From Pycnococcus provasolii (lineage: Eukaryota > Chlorophyta > Pseudoscourfieldiophyceae > Pseudoscourfieldiales): 64,000 bases of DNA. The stretch's first letter is position 1, and the number at the start of each line of letters is the position of its first letter. A program made the position numbers and the translations under genes. The stretch is taken from positions 62,001-126,000 of the forward strand of contig CP150569.1 of NCBI GenBank assembly GCA_049487715.1, given 5' to 3'. Below are positions 48,602 through 58,847 of this stretch, in pieces. Under the pieces are notes generated by a model. It ran no database searches, was not told where the DNA came from, and saw only the letters and a program-made list of their open reading frames with translations.

Positions 48602-50220
48602 TCAAGCGAAAGCCTCCATTGCATGCCTGGCCCTCGAACGTTCCAGCTCAAAGAGTTTCGTCAGACGCGCGCGTTCGCGCGCGTCACCCACGTTCGCGAG
48701 CAAGGCGGCGCGCTCTGACTCGCGCGCGTTCTCCTTCTCGATCATCATCTCTAGCTGACGCCGGCGAACGAGCGAAACGTCGTCCACCGAGCGGCGAGTC
48801 GACGGCGTGGATGAGGGTGTGGGGCGACGGCGAGGCGCAGACGAAGGGCGCTTCGGTCCCGCGGAAGCTGGCTGCAGCCGAGGTACAGAGCTCATGCTCT
48901 CTCGCACCGAAGGCGCAGTCGACTTGGCTATCTTCTGCAGCTCCTTCTCAGACTGCGCCTTGAGCTTGTCCTGCATAATCAGCATGTCCTTTTTCATCGC
49001 CACCATACTCTGGCGGAGCTCCTCGCGCCGCTTCTTAATGTGATCGACGTGGTCATCCTTCGCTCGGATCGCGTCGAGCTTCTCACGTCGGCGGCGTGCA
49101 AGGTCACGCTCGTGTTGCCGCTTTCGCTCCGCCGCCTCCTCCTGCTTCCGCTGCAGCGTCATTTTTCGCATAACCTCTTGCTCCATCTTCATCTGCCTCC
49201 GCGCCGCGAGCGTCATGTCCTCCTCAGCCTGCCGGCTTAGGATGCTGCTCACGCGCCCGTTCAGCTCGTCCTTCGCGCGCGCCAACGCCATGCGCCTGTG
49301 CTCTTCCTTGGACTGTTCGGCACTTCGCTTTGCGTGCTGCCGAAGAGCCTCCAGCTCCTTGCGCTGCGCGAGCTGCAGCTCCATGGCACGACCCTTGTCG
49401 AGCGCATTCTGCCTCAACATTTCCTCGTGTGCGGCGCTGCGTGCCTTTGCTTCGGCACGCAATCTTTCCTTCTCCTCAGCAGCTCTCCTCTTCGCCTCCT
49501 TGTTTATGGCGCGCTGGCGCTGCAGCTCGGCGTGCCGCTCGTCTGCCGCCATAGCGCGCATCTGTGCCTCGTTCTTTACCCTCTGCGCTTCTGCCTCCGC
49601 AGCCCTTTTGATTGAAAGCGCACGCGCTCGCGCCTCTGCCTGCCTGGCTTGGCTTGCCGCCGCCTCAGCCGCCGCCTTTTCTTCCATGGCATATTTCCTC
49701 TCTTCGTCCATGATTTCCTGGCGAAGTTGGCAGGTGTGAGAAAGGAGTTTGGTTGTGCGGTTGTGAGTTGGTTGACTAGGCGGTGAACGACCCGCTTGCA
49801 TATCACACTGCTGTGCTTGCTCTCCTTCGTCCATCCTCGACCCTCGAGAGTCCCACCCTCGCTTACAACTTGTATGCTTACAAGTTGTGAGCAGCGCGCC
49901 ATTTGTCGAACCGCACAAGTACGAAAGGCAGCAAACAGCAGGCACGACGAACGTGACGTGCGACGGGCCTTGCATGACTCCCCACTTCCTACGAGCAAAA
50001 CCATCCACCTTGTTAGGTAAAAACTGTCTGGACGACACAACACGTATTACTTAGTATCACCACTGGACTTATACCCTAAGCTAGGCTGACAACTACTTAC
50101 CTGCATTTTCTTTTTTTCTGCGACAGCCGCTTCGAGCGCCTTTTGGTTGCTGAGCTGTCGCAACTTCAATTCGTGCTGTCGCGCGAGCGCGGCGGACGCA
50201 CGCTCGAGGGACGCCGACAT
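48602..50220 (-). CDS. Long coiled-coil protein, two exons, possibly cytoskeletal/axonemal
   Basis: Exon 1 is 50220-50101 (40 codons) and exon 2 is 49717-48602, with a 383-bp intron (GTAAGT at 50100, CAG at 49720-49718, phase 0). The product is 411 aa. Exon 1 is itself helical (ASAALARQHELKLRQLSNQKAL) and the helix continues across the join (KKKMQ | EIMDEERKYAME). Residues ~40-310 are an almost unbroken Glu/Arg/Ala/Lys coiled-coil of trichohyalin or MNS1 type. A Ser/Pro-rich linker (~320-355) and a final basic helix (RRRQLEMMIEKENARESE) follow. No named domain. Adjacent to CEP41, and of a kind common among ciliary and basal-body proteins, but that function is inference. Confidence 0.75.
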
Positions 50221-51351
50221 GTCAAACGAATAAATCTGAAGAGGGAAACCGGCCGGCCGGCGAGTCAAAGCAAGGAGGTTGACTCGATAGGTGGGTAGGC
50301 CCAAGCCCCCCCCCGGCCGTCTGTCTGCCCGTCTGCCCGTGGCCGTGGGATTATAATTAATCCCTCACAGGATTCCTCACTCCTCAGAGGAATGGACTTG
50401 CTTCTACGTTGTTTTTCGTGGGAGGTAAAGTTCGGCCGGCCCTTGCCACAATGTCAACAACAGATTCAGATGAGACTCGGAGGAAGGAGTCCTGAGTCCT
50501 GAGGTGGGGTCTTGGTGCCCCCTCCAAGTGGGGGTCAGGACGGGAAATGCGTTCGGGTGACCAGGGGGTGGGTTGGCAGATAGGTAGGCTTGGCAATATA
50601 CTGCTAGGATTGGCGCTCGTACCACCTTCCCTAGAGCCTCTGAGTAAGGAGACAAGGGCACTGTTTGCTGCTTCCAACGCACGCATACGCTTTTGATGCT
50701 TCCCTCTGCCCGTGGCGCCACCAGCATGACGTTTCTTTTCGCCGCTTTGATCGGTGCTTGAATCCTTCTTACCACCTTTAGATCGTGCTTGAATCTGCTC
50801 CCAGAAAACGCTCTTTGCATGCTCTGAATTTTCGGTGACCGTGCACTTACCAACTGAAACCCCGCCATGCCCTCGGCAAGCAAGATGGCACTGCGCCTTT
50901 TTCACGTTCCCTCAACTAAGTCCAAGATTACAAGAATCTTAGATCTCAAATGGCGGTAGCTAAGGTCCGTAACATGCCCGCTGTACACGGCGCGTTGTAA
51001 GTTCAAGCCAGGGAACATCCTCCAACTTGGCCGCGCACAAGGACGTAGCGTGCCATCGATGAACCCAAAGATGTTGTTAATCGGCACGGCGTCCGGTGCC
51101 CACGCTAGCTCCTCGCGATGCTCCGCTCGCTGAGCTGTCCGTCGCGTGGGCTAGCTCCGCATAGCTCGACGAAGCCCACCTTCAGAAGGTCGCCGATCTG
51201 AGAATGCGCCGAGCCAGGCAGCCAGCGCGGACATTTCGTCCGAGTCACGCGCGTCACTGCGACAGCGTTTTTTCAAGACGAAGGTGGCCTCGGTAGCGAA
51301 TCCTGGCCGGACCGGGATCCCGAGGAGGAAAAAATCACATGGGCAAGGGGA
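50221..51351. other. Gene-poor region with transposase scrap
   Basis: Apart from the Harbinger-like fragment (50902-51150) there is a 174-codon minus frame at 50384-50905 (Lys/Gly/Ser-rich, unrecognised), poly-G near 50308, and GC-rich palindromic stretches around 51060-51200 (GCTAGCTC, CCCACGC repeats). No intact gene. Confidence 0.35.
50902..51150 (-). pseudogene. Fragment of PIF/Harbinger-type (DDE_Tnp_4-like) transposase
   Basis: The minus frame, open from about 51150, reads ...EHREELAWAPDAVPINNIFGFIDGTLRPCARPS and later QRAVYSGH. The order F-x-D-G-T...R-P-S...Q-R-x-x-Y-S-G-H is the first catalytic-Asp block of Harbinger/DDE_4 transposases, followed by their Y-S-G-H-K-R block. Then the frame turns into unrelated sequence and stops. 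Second and third catalytic acids are missing. A dead remnant. Confidence 0.55.
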
Positions 51352-53091
51352 ATGGTTCTACAGCGGGTCCCCGTAACCCAATGGGCTGGCCCGGCCGTTA
51401 CCGTAAAAGTACCCCGTTCATTCTTCTCCCCCATGAGCATGATGATGGTGATGCGCGTGATGACGACGCCGATGACGATGACGTTTCCAAGGTCACTTCC
51501 AAGTCGTTTTCATAGTATAGGCGTCAACTCTCCTAGTCCTAGGAGTAGTATTCGCAACATAGCAGCGTCATCGTCGTCCCAGGGGCCTTCCAAGGAGTCG
51601 CCTTCGTCGCCTTCGTCGTTATCAGCTCTATTAAACGACCCCTGCCTGTTTCGTGATGAAGGCGTCTCGTTCATCGATGGCGCGTTCTCTTCATCCTCGT
51701 CATCAAAAAAGCCAGTCATCAACCCCGCGAACGGTCAAACAATTGCACTCGCAGACGCTGCAGCTGCAGAAGAAACCCAGAAAGCCATCTCGGCGGCCAA
51801 ACGAGCCATGCCTGAGTGGGCCGCGCAAACCGCGAAAGCGAGAGGACGAGTCCTACGCAAGTGGTTCGAACTCATCAGGCAGAACGCAAACGACTTAGCC
51901 ATCATCATGACCGCAGAGCAGGGAAAGCCGCTCAAGGAGGCGCGCGGGGAAATCGCATACGCCAACAGCTTCCTCGACTGGTATGCCGAAGAGGGAAGGA
52001 GAGTCAGCGGAATGGTGCTCGCACCAACGCAAACGACGAAAAGACAGCTCGTCGTCAGACAGCCTGTCGGAGTGTGCGCAGCCATCACGCCGTGGAACTT
52101 CCCAAGCGCCATGATTACAAGAAAGGCGGCGCCTGCACTCGCTGCGGGATGCTCCATGGTCATCAAGCCAAGCGAGGCGACGCCGCTCAGCGCGCTGGCT
52201 CTCGCCGAACTCGCGAAACGCGCGGGTGTGCCCGACGGCGTGCTGAGCGTCGTCGTCGGAGACGCAAGCGACATCGGTGGCGTCATGACGAGCCACCCAG
52301 ACGTGCGCAAGCTGACGTTCACCGGATCCACGCGCGTTGGAAAGCTGCTCAGCGAGCAGTGCGCATCCACAGTGAAGAACGTGACGATGGAACTTGGCGG
52401 CAACGCGCCGTTCCTCGTGTTTGACGACGCCGACGTCGACGCGGCGGTGGCGGATGCGATGGCGACAAAGTTTCGCAACGCGGGACAGGTGTGCACCGCA
52501 ACGAATCGAATGCTCGTTCAGCGAGGCGTGTACAACGAATTTATCGAAAAACTGGCGGCTAAGACGGAGGCGATGAGCGTGACGCAGGGTCTCGACGCTG
52601 GATGCGATATGGGCCCGCTGTTCGACCTGTCGGCACCATCCAAGGCGGAGGAGCACGTCGCTGACGCGTTGGCGAAGGGTTCGGAGCTTCTGACTGGCGG
52701 CAAGCGAGATGCGTCCAAGGGATCGGACGCCTTTTATTTGCCAACCGTGGTGAGCTGCGGCGATCGCAATGTCGAGCTGCGCGCATTTGGCGAGGAGACG
52801 TTCGGGCCTGTTGCGAACGTGTACCGCTTCGATGACGAGGATGCCGCCATCGCCATGGCGAACAACACGCGCATGGGTCTTTCTGCATTCTGCCACACGC
52901 GTGAAATGTCGCGTGCGTGGCGTGTGGGTGAGGCTCTGGAGTATGGCATGGTTGGGTTGAATGAGGGTGCGCTGAGTGACGAGGTGATTCCGTTCGGTGG
53001 GTGCAAGGAGAGCGGCCTTGGACGTGAGGGTGGTGTCTTTGGCATTGAAGCGTTCTTGGAGACGAAGCTGATGGTTTTTGGAAGGATCTAG
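51352..53091 (+). CDS. Succinate-semialdehyde dehydrogenase-type aldehyde dehydrogenase (ALDH5), mitochondrial
   Basis: 579 aa from the ATG at 51352; an in-frame Met run from 51433 is an alternative. The first ~90 residues are Met/Ser/Arg-rich without acids early on, a mitochondrial presequence. The ALDH core then runs from VSFIDGAF. Catalytic Glu lies in VTMELGGNAPFLVF (~347) and the nucleophilic Cys in FRNAGQVCTATNR (~381), the usual 34-residue spacing. PWNFPSAMITRKAAPALAAGCSMVIKPSE is the NAD(P) site. C-terminal GCKESGLGREGGVFGIEAFLETK is typical of ALDH5. It oxidises succinate semialdehyde to succinate in the GABA shunt. A less likely alternative is another succinic-type ALDH. TGTAA at 53108. 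Convergent with PUX1, 64 bp apart. Confidence 0.9.
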   Translation: MVLQRVPVTQWAGPAVTVKVPRSFFSPMSMMMVMRVMTTPMTMTFPRSLPSRFHSIGVNSPSPRSSIRNIAASSSSQGPSKESPSSPSSLSALLNDPCLFRDEGVSFIDGAFSSSSSSKKPVINPANGQTIALADAAAAEETQKAISAAKRAMPEWAAQTAKARGRVLRKWFELIRQNANDLAIIMTAEQGKPLKEARGEIAYANSFLDWYAEEGRRVSGMVLAPTQTTKRQLVVRQPVGVCAAITPWNFPSAMITRKAAPALAAGCSMVIKPSEATPLSALALAELAKRAGVPDGVLSVVVGDASDIGGVMTSHPDVRKLTFTGSTRVGKLLSEQCASTVKNVTMELGGNAPFLVFDDADVDAAVADAMATKFRNAGQVCTATNRMLVQRGVYNEFIEKLAAKTEAMSVTQGLDAGCDMGPLFDLSAPSKAEEHVADALAKGSELLTGGKRDASKGSDAFYLPTVVSCGDRNVELRAFGEETFGPVANVYRFDDEDAAIAMANNTRMGLSAFCHTREMSRAWRVGEALEYGMVGLNEGALSDEVIPFGGCKESGLGREGGVFGIEAFLETKLMVFGRI

Positions 53092-53155
53092 TTAGTTACT
53101 ACTCATATGTAAAGTTAAGTACTTCTTAAATCAAATTACATCACACACGCTTTTC

Positions 53156-53917
53156 TCACCGCTTGAACCACTTGGGCACGCCCTTGGAAGCGGGTTGCTT
53201 TCCCTTCGCTGCTGCCGCGGCTGCCGCTGCCGCCGCTGCCTCCTCCTCCTGCGCGAGTTTCCTTCGTTTCTCACGCGTCTCTTCGTCTTCGTCTTCGTCC
53301 TTTTTATCCGTGGTTGTTGGAAAGTCCTGCAGGAGTTCTTGGACGGAAGGTTGGAGACAAGCGACGTCGTCGTCTGCATAGTTCTTTGGCTTAACTCTCA
53401 TGATGACGCGCGGTGCAAATTCGAACATGATACGCGCGTCATCTTTTTTCGGCGTGTACGTGGTTCTCGGCGGTGTCGTCCACAGTTCCGAGGGCGTGTG
53501 TTGGCTTTGCAGGATTCGTTGGTCGACGAAAGAGCGCAGGTCGCCGATCGTTTCTCTGGCGTTGATCGTGGTTTCGACGACGTGTTGCTTCGGGAGTAGG
53601 ATTCTCACGCGAATCGGCGCACAGCTGTCGATGACTCGGTTTCTCTCTGCATCCCTTTGAGATTTCAGCGTGAATCCCACATTACGCGAAGAAGCGTGTT
53701 TCTTCCCAGAGAGCGACGACGACGACGCACCGTACGGCGTCGAGAGTCGCGCCAAGTCAGACGGCGTGAGGTCGAAGAAGGAGTCGGGGAATACGGCGTC
53801 GGAGATTGACGCAGGTGCAGAATTATTCTCTACTGCATGAGAATGAGCACGAGGACGGTACACGCCTGTGATCGGACGCGCGTCATTGGAGGCAAACGTT
53901 GTCATGGATGCCGACAT
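53156..53917 (-). CDS. PUX1: PUX1-like UBX-domain regulator of CDC48
   Basis: 253 aa from the ATG at 53917. An N-terminal motif SFFDLTPSDLARL (~45-57) corresponds to the FYEFTPADFYRLL segment of plant PUX1. The UBX domain spans ~100-175 (APIRVRILLPKQHVVETTINARETIGDLRSFVDQ, then ELWTTPPR). After an Asp/Glu/Lys linker and an Ala run, the protein ends PKWFKR, close to the PKWFK(M) end of PUX1. In Arabidopsis PUX1 binds the AAA ATPase CDC48 and disassembles its hexamer; animal counterparts are the C-terminal part of ASPSCR1/TUG. Identity rests on these matches from memory of the family and on size. Divergent from the FAD oxidoreductase, sharing a telomere-type array. Confidence 0.85.
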   Translation of the reverse strand: MSASMTTFASNDARPITGVYRPRAHSHAVENNSAPASISDAVFPDSFFDLTPSDLARLSTPYGASSSSLSGKKHASSRNVGFTLKSQRDAERNRVIDSCAPIRVRILLPKQHVVETTINARETIGDLRSFVDQRILQSQHTPSELWTTPPRTTYTPKKDDARIMFEFAPRVIMRVKPKNYADDDVACLQPSVQELLQDFPTTTDKKDEDEDEETREKRRKLAQEEEAAAAAAAAAAAKGKQPASKGVPKWFKR

Positions 53918-54000
53918 AGATGTTTTGGTTTGGAAGAATGATTAAACTTGGAAGTGGGGGGAGGAGAAGAAAACCCGGAGGTTCCGAAAAGGCATTATTA

Positions 54001-54045
54001 GGGTTTTATAGGGTTAGGGTTAGGGTTAGGGTTAGGGTTAGGGGA
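54001..54045. repeat. Interstitial telomere-type (TTAGGG)n array in a divergent promoter
   Basis: Five contiguous TTAGGG units at 54011-54043, preceded by a degenerate AGGGTTTTATAGGG. It is 84 bp from the PUX1 start and 80 bp from the FAD oxidoreductase start, almost midway. Confidence 0.92.
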
Positions 54046-54122
54046 GTCTTCCTCTTATCCTTCTTCCCTGTTCTTCTTCTCATTTCAGGCTTGATTTGTT
54101 GTGATTTTTCCTTTTTTTTCCA

Positions 54123-55242
54123 ATGAGCGCTTCCCTCAAAATAGGCGTCGTGGGTGCTGGCGTTAGCGGACTCACGTGCGCGACAACACTTGTGCGCCTC
54201 TTGTGCAAGAAGAAGAAAGGCCCGGGGCACAAGGCGAATTTCCATATTGTCGTTCTCGAGTGGGGACGTGGCGTGGGTGGGCGAACCGCACAGAGACGCG
54301 TTCGAAAGGATGGCGTCGAATACAAGTTTGACCACGCCGCGCCGTACTTCACAGCGAAGACGGACGCATTCAGAACAGGACTGCTCGCGGACTGGATCGC
54401 GAACGGCCTGGCTGCCCCGTTCGGGGACGGCGATGCGTACGTCGGCACGCCGAGCAATCACGCACCGTGCAAGGCCATGTCGGCGGCGCTAGAGGCGTCA
54501 GGCTACGCGGAAATGAGACTTGGACGGCACGCCAAGTCCGCGGTGTACAACGACGACGGAAGGCACTTGGCGCCTGACCGCGACAAGGCGCTCAGATGGT
54601 TTGGATGAGGTGCTGGAACTAGACGCGTTGTGCTTGTCAGATAAGCTGCTCGTTCTGCCCAACGAATACGCCGTACTTTCGCCCGACGACGCCGCGAGGC
54701 TGTTGCCGCCTATCCCACAGCACCTAGGTTCGCGTGGATGCGTCGTGCTTCTCCTCGCGTATCGCCAACCTCTCTTCGACGACAGCTCTCGTCCGCGTGT
54801 TTTGACCGGAAGACCCGGCAGTGTGCTTGATGTTGCTGTTTGCGAGAGCGCCAAGCCAGGGCGTGGCAACGACAACGACGCGGAGCTGTGGACCGTGCGC
54901 TCGACGGCAAGCTTTGCCGAGAGGCACCTAATTGGCGAGTCGCTCCGCGATGAAACGGCGGCAAAGGAGGAATTGCTCGGCGCATTTTCCGCCGTCGTGG
55001 GCGTGGAGTCTGCGTCGTCGCCGCACGTCTTCGAGGTGTTCGCTTGGGATCATTCGCAACCTGTGGACATGATCAGCGGTGCGTCGTGCTCGCTCGACGC
55101 GGATCGGCGCCTTGGCGTATGCGGCGACTTCTACGGCGTCGGCGTCGTTGGCGGCGACGACGACGACGACGTGCACGGCGTTGAGGCGTCGGCGCGTTCG
55201 GGCGACGCGCTCGCAAGAGCGCTCGCCGACGCCTTCCTGTAA
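54123..55242 (+). CDS. FAD-dependent oxidoreductase (renalase/amine-oxidase-like) interrupted by a frame break
   Basis: The ATG at 54123 opens IGVVGAGVSGLTCATTLVRL, a Rossmann FAD-binding motif (GxGxxG), then VVLEWGRGVGGRTAQRR, FDHAAPYFTAKTDAF and GTPSNHAPCKAMSAAL, all as in plant renalase-like oxidoreductases. This frame stops at 54608. The frame offset by +1, open from 54520 to 55242, carries the rest: GTWRLTATRRSDGL, then LELDALCLSDKLLVLPNEYAVLSP, a hydrophobic middle, and near the end RLGVCGDFYG, the family's C-terminal FAD contact (GD). The switch must fall between about 54520 and 54560; no GT-AG intron fits. Either the gene is broken, the assembly has an indel, or there is recoding. Substrate unknown. 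Confidence 0.75.
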
Positions 55243-55917
55243 AGGTAACGTATAAGTAGAAAACATAGAACAATATGTGTGACAACCCTTAATGAAAGAA
55301 ACCAAACCAGGTCCCTAACCGTAACCGTAACCACTCTCCCCGAACCCTAACTGAACCCTACCCCGGCGGAACCCTAAAATCGAACCCGTGCTTCCTAAGG
55401 GCTTAAGATTAACCTGTGCCGGTCCTAAACCTCCCCGGGCCGGGGGGGAATTGGGGATCCGCTCGTTGCCCCCTTTTCCCTCGGCTGCCCGGTCGGGACC
55501 CCCCCTCCGCCGGCGCCTTCCCTGCCCTTGCTTCCGGCCCTGCTTCGGCATTCAATTGGCGTTGGCGCGAACCAACTTGGTGAAGATTTCTTACAAGCAG
55601 TTTTGCTGAAAGTATCTGCTTTGTCGCTCTGGGTACCCCGTCATGGAGTCGTCTCATGTCATATCTCAGGGAACGCTTGTGACCGTACGTGTTTGTTGTG
55701 GGCCCAGGGGTTCATCTGACCAGTGAGCAGTGGGCACATTGGTGTGGGTGGGTGGTGCCTCTTTCTTGATGAATCTAGGTTTTTCTTTTGCTTGTGGTGA
55801 TTTTTTTTGTTTTTTTTGTTGGTTCCATCACAACGACAACACGTGTACTTGAAAAATCAAAGACTCACTCAAAGACTCGCTCGTTCGTACGTTCTTCCCT
55901 CACCCATACCTACTACT
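55243..55917. promoter_or_regulatory. Upstream region of SWI3 gene with degenerate telomere-type repeats
   Basis: GTAACC and AACCCTAA-like units run from 55312 to 55378 in degenerate form. GC-rich DNA follows to 55560 and then T-rich sequence (TTTTTTTTGTTTTTTTTG, 55801-55818), probably the 5' leader. Confidence 0.45.
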
Positions 55918-58791
55918 ATGCACGCCCACACAATAATACGGATGTTTCAACAGGACGACGCACAAGTCTCTCCAATTGCCGACGCCCTGCAGCAAGCCGC
56001 CGCGGACGTCAAAAGCGCTGTCAACCAACTGTGGTCACTCAACGCAACGACCAAGTATGGGAAACACAACCAAGAAGACGATCAAGTGCACAGAGAGTTT
56101 GCGAAACTACCCGCGGCGTGCTTCTACGACATGCGCGTCGACGGGCCTCTGCACAGCATGATCAAAACCTTTCTCAAACACAACGCAGGCTCAGCCACGG
56201 CGCAGCCCTCGGACCCCGCCGCCATATTGGCCGAGTGCAGAGACAACCTGATCGACGAAGGATATGTCACGCCGCCGTCCATCGTGCTTCCCGCAGACAC
56301 CGAAGGTGCTGCCAAGCTCACGGCGTCCATCAGAAAAATGGGAGGATCCGTCGCGTCGTCGGCGGCAGCAGCCACGCACACCGTCGTAGCGAACGCAGCA
56401 GCACCAGCCAAGCCGACGGGAACTATGCACGTTCTCGCCGTCAACAGAAACACGAAAATTGCACGAGTTCACCTCGCACGACACCCCGACAGCTACGACC
56501 GTGACGTGCCAATCTCAGACTTGCCCGGAGACCACGTCACCGAGCCGTGGCCGTCCGTCGCCGCCCAGGCGCCAGTGCGCGTGTCGTTGGCATGGCTCGA
56601 GGACAGCTTCAAGTTCAGAGAGTGGTGCAACGAGCACGAATACGAAGCGAAGGAGACGACGGAAGCACCCGCGGCGAAGCGGGCGCGTGTTGGCGACACC
56701 ACCGCGCACGCTGCGACAGATGCCAACGTCGACCCTGCAGGCGAAGAGAAGGCAAAAACGGCCAATCTTCCGCCAGCCGACGCCGAACTGAAGCAGAACG
56801 CGCAGGACAATGGCAACGAAGGCGGCGATGCCGAGGTCAAGGAGGGGGAGGAGGAAGAGGAAGAGGAGGAGGGAGAGGAGGAGGAAGAGGCGCCGCCCCC
56901 TGTTGAGCTGTACCGAATCCCTGGACATGCCAGCTGGTTTCGCTGGCAGGCTGTACACGAAGTCGAAAAACGCGCGCTTCCCGACTTTTTCGATGGCCAG
57001 CATCCCAACAAGAACGCGGCGCTATACAAGGAGTACCGCGACCACATCATGGACGCGTTCCGGGAGAACCCGCGACGACGCATGACATTCACGGACGTTC
57101 GACGAACGATGGCGGGAGACGTGAACGCAATTCACCGCGTCTTTCTGTTCCTGGAAAGCTGGGGTCTCATCAACTACGTTCCCGCGAGTGGCGCTGCCGG
57201 CAGCTTGTCCGCAACGGCAAGTCGAACGCTAGTCGCGGACGGCCCGCCGAATGCGCTCTCCGTGATCGCGGCGCCGACGTCGTCGCTGTACACGTTCGCA
57301 CCCGTTCGACCGGGAGAGCCTATCGGCGCTGGGCGCGCGGGTACGGGTGGAATCAGCATCCCGGCGCGAGGGTACGCAGACCTCATCACGCGGCCGGCGG
57401 ACGCACCGGCGGCGCAAATCGCCGCGGCGATGGCGTCGCGAGGTGCAGAGTTTTTCTGCGACATGTGCGGTGCAGACGCTTCCCTGAGCCGATGGCACGC
57501 AATCACTCTGGCCAACTACGACCTGTGCGAATCGTGCTATTCCAAGGGTGCATTGCCCGACGGGACGTCCAGCCACGACTTTGTGCGTGTCTCTCCCGCA
57601 TCGCAGGCGAGCGCCGCCGCGGCAGCAGCTGCCGATGCCGAGGCGGGCATGGCTACGGATGACGGCACGGCGGCGACCGCACCTCCTCCGCCGTGGACGG
57701 AACAGGAGACGTTGCTTCTGCTCGAGGGACTTGAGATGCACGGCGAATCGTGGCTGAAGGTTGCGGAGCACGTCGGCACGCGAAGCCAGCACGAGTGTCT
57801 GCTGCACTTCCTTCGCATGCCGATCGAGGATGCGATGCTCGACGAGATGGAGCTTGGCAGTGACCCGTGCGAAGCGACTGAAGTGGCAGAGGACGGCTCT
57901 ATCATTGAGCGCCATCCGATCCCATTCGCTGACGCGTCCAACCCTGTGATGGCGCAGGTGGCTTTCCTAGCTGCGACCGTCGGCCCTCGCGTGGCTGCAG
58001 CGGCGGCGCAGGGTGCGCTAACGGCGCTCGTCGAGGCTGGCGAGCCCGGCGCGGACGAGCTTGCAGCAAAAGCTGACGGCGGCGTCGGCGGAGACGGCAT
58101 GGAGGTGGACGGCGCGGCGGCATCATCAGGCGCCGAAGCACCGTCGAGCGCGCAGGTGAAGGTTGCCGCAGCCGCGGCCCTCGCGGCATCAGCCGTCAAG
58201 GCGAAGTTGCTCGCAGATGCCGAGGAGCGGGAGGTGCAGCGCCACGTCGTGTTGGCGATTGAGGCGCAGTGGCGCAAGGTGGAGAACAAGCTGAAAGCTT
58301 TCGAGGAGCTCGAGAAGACGCTTGCGCAGGAGCGAGAGACGTTTGAGCAGCAGCGGCTTACGCTGTACAAGGAGCGTGTCAGCCTTCGTGCGAGCATTCT
58401 CGCGCAGAAGAAGCGACAGGCGGAGGTGGAGGCGAAGGCGAAGGCGAAGGCGGAGGCGGAGGCGGAGGCGAAGGCGAAGGCGGAAGCGGAAGCGGAAGCG
58501 GAAGCGGAAGCGCAGGCCAAGGCCAAGGCGGAGGCGGAGGCGGCACTTGCTGGTGACGATGCTGCTGCTGCGGATGCGGCGCCTGCGGACGAGGTGGCGC
58601 CTGCTGACGAGGCGGCGCCTGCGGACGAGGCGGTGCCTGCGGACGAGGCGGCGCCTGCGGACGAGGCGGCGCCTGCGGACGAGGCGGCGCCTGCGGACGA
58701 GGCGGCGCCTGCTGTCGAGGCGGCGGAGCAGGCTGGGGCGGCGGATATGGCTGTCGACGCCGGCGCCGCACCTACCACCACATCCAAGTAA
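55918..58791 (+). CDS. SWI3: SWI3/SMARCC-type SWI/SNF complex core subunit
   Basis: 957 aa from the ATG at 55918 (frame open to 55807). The N-terminal ~240 residues resemble the SMARCC chromo/BRCT-like module (YDMRVDGPLHSMIKTFL, MHVLAVNRNTKIARVHLARHPDSYD, VSLAWLEDSFKFREWCNEHEYE). After a Glu-rich run comes a SWIRM domain (~325-420, from YRIPGHASWF through ALPDFFDGQ, YRDHIMDAFRENP and FLESWGLINY), a ZZ-type zinc finger (~513-560, CDMCGADASLSRWHAI...DLCESCYSKG), a SANT domain (WTEQETLLLLEGLEMHGESWLKVAEHVGTRS), and a C-terminal coiled-coil (AQWRKVENKLKAFEELEK...). The tail has an AEAKAKAE repeat and an 18-bp repeat coding PADEAA (about 58590-58710). Domain order is that of Swi3/MOIRA; it scaffolds nucleosome-remodelling complexes. 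Identity is strong. Confidence 0.93.
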   Translation: MHAHTIIRMFQQDDAQVSPIADALQQAAADVKSAVNQLWSLNATTKYGKHNQEDDQVHREFAKLPAACFYDMRVDGPLHSMIKTFLKHNAGSATAQPSDPAAILAECRDNLIDEGYVTPPSIVLPADTEGAAKLTASIRKMGGSVASSAAAATHTVVANAAAPAKPTGTMHVLAVNRNTKIARVHLARHPDSYDRDVPISDLPGDHVTEPWPSVAAQAPVRVSLAWLEDSFKFREWCNEHEYEAKETTEAPAAKRARVGDTTAHAATDANVDPAGEEKAKTANLPPADAELKQNAQDNGNEGGDAEVKEGEEEEEEEEGEEEEEAPPPVELYRIPGHASWFRWQAVHEVEKRALPDFFDGQHPNKNAALYKEYRDHIMDAFRENPRRRMTFTDVRRTMAGDVNAIHRVFLFLESWGLINYVPASGAAGSLSATASRTLVADGPPNALSVIAAPTSSLYTFAPVRPGEPIGAGRAGTGGISIPARGYADLITRPADAPAAQIAAAMASRGAEFFCDMCGADASLSRWHAITLANYDLCESCYSKGALPDGTSSHDFVRVSPASQASAAAAAAADAEAGMATDDGTAATAPPPPWTEQETLLLLEGLEMHGESWLKVAEHVGTRSQHECLLHFLRMPIEDAMLDEMELGSDPCEATEVAEDGSIIERHPIPFADASNPVMAQVAFLAATVGPRVAAAAAQGALTALVEAGEPGADELAAKADGGVGGDGMEVDGAAASSGAEAPSSAQVKVAAAAALAASAVKAKLLADAEEREVQRHVVLAIEAQWRKVENKLKAFEELEKTLAQERETFEQQRLTLYKERVSLRASILAQKKRQAEVEAKAKAKAEAEAEAKAKAEAEAEAEAEAQAKAKAEAEAALAGDDAAAADAAPADEVAPADEAAPADEAVPADEAAPADEAAPADEAAPADEAAPAVEAAEQAGAADMAVDAGAAPTTTSK

Positions 58792-58847
58792 AGACATTTC
58801 ATTTGAAGAAAATAAACTTTCATCTTTTACAACAGCGTAAGGTTAGT

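Noticed and set aside
57537-58823. 428-codon minus-strand ORF antisense to SWI3
   Set aside because: Ser/Ala-rich mirror of the Ala/Glu/Lys repeats; sense frame has SWIRM, ZZ and SANT domains.
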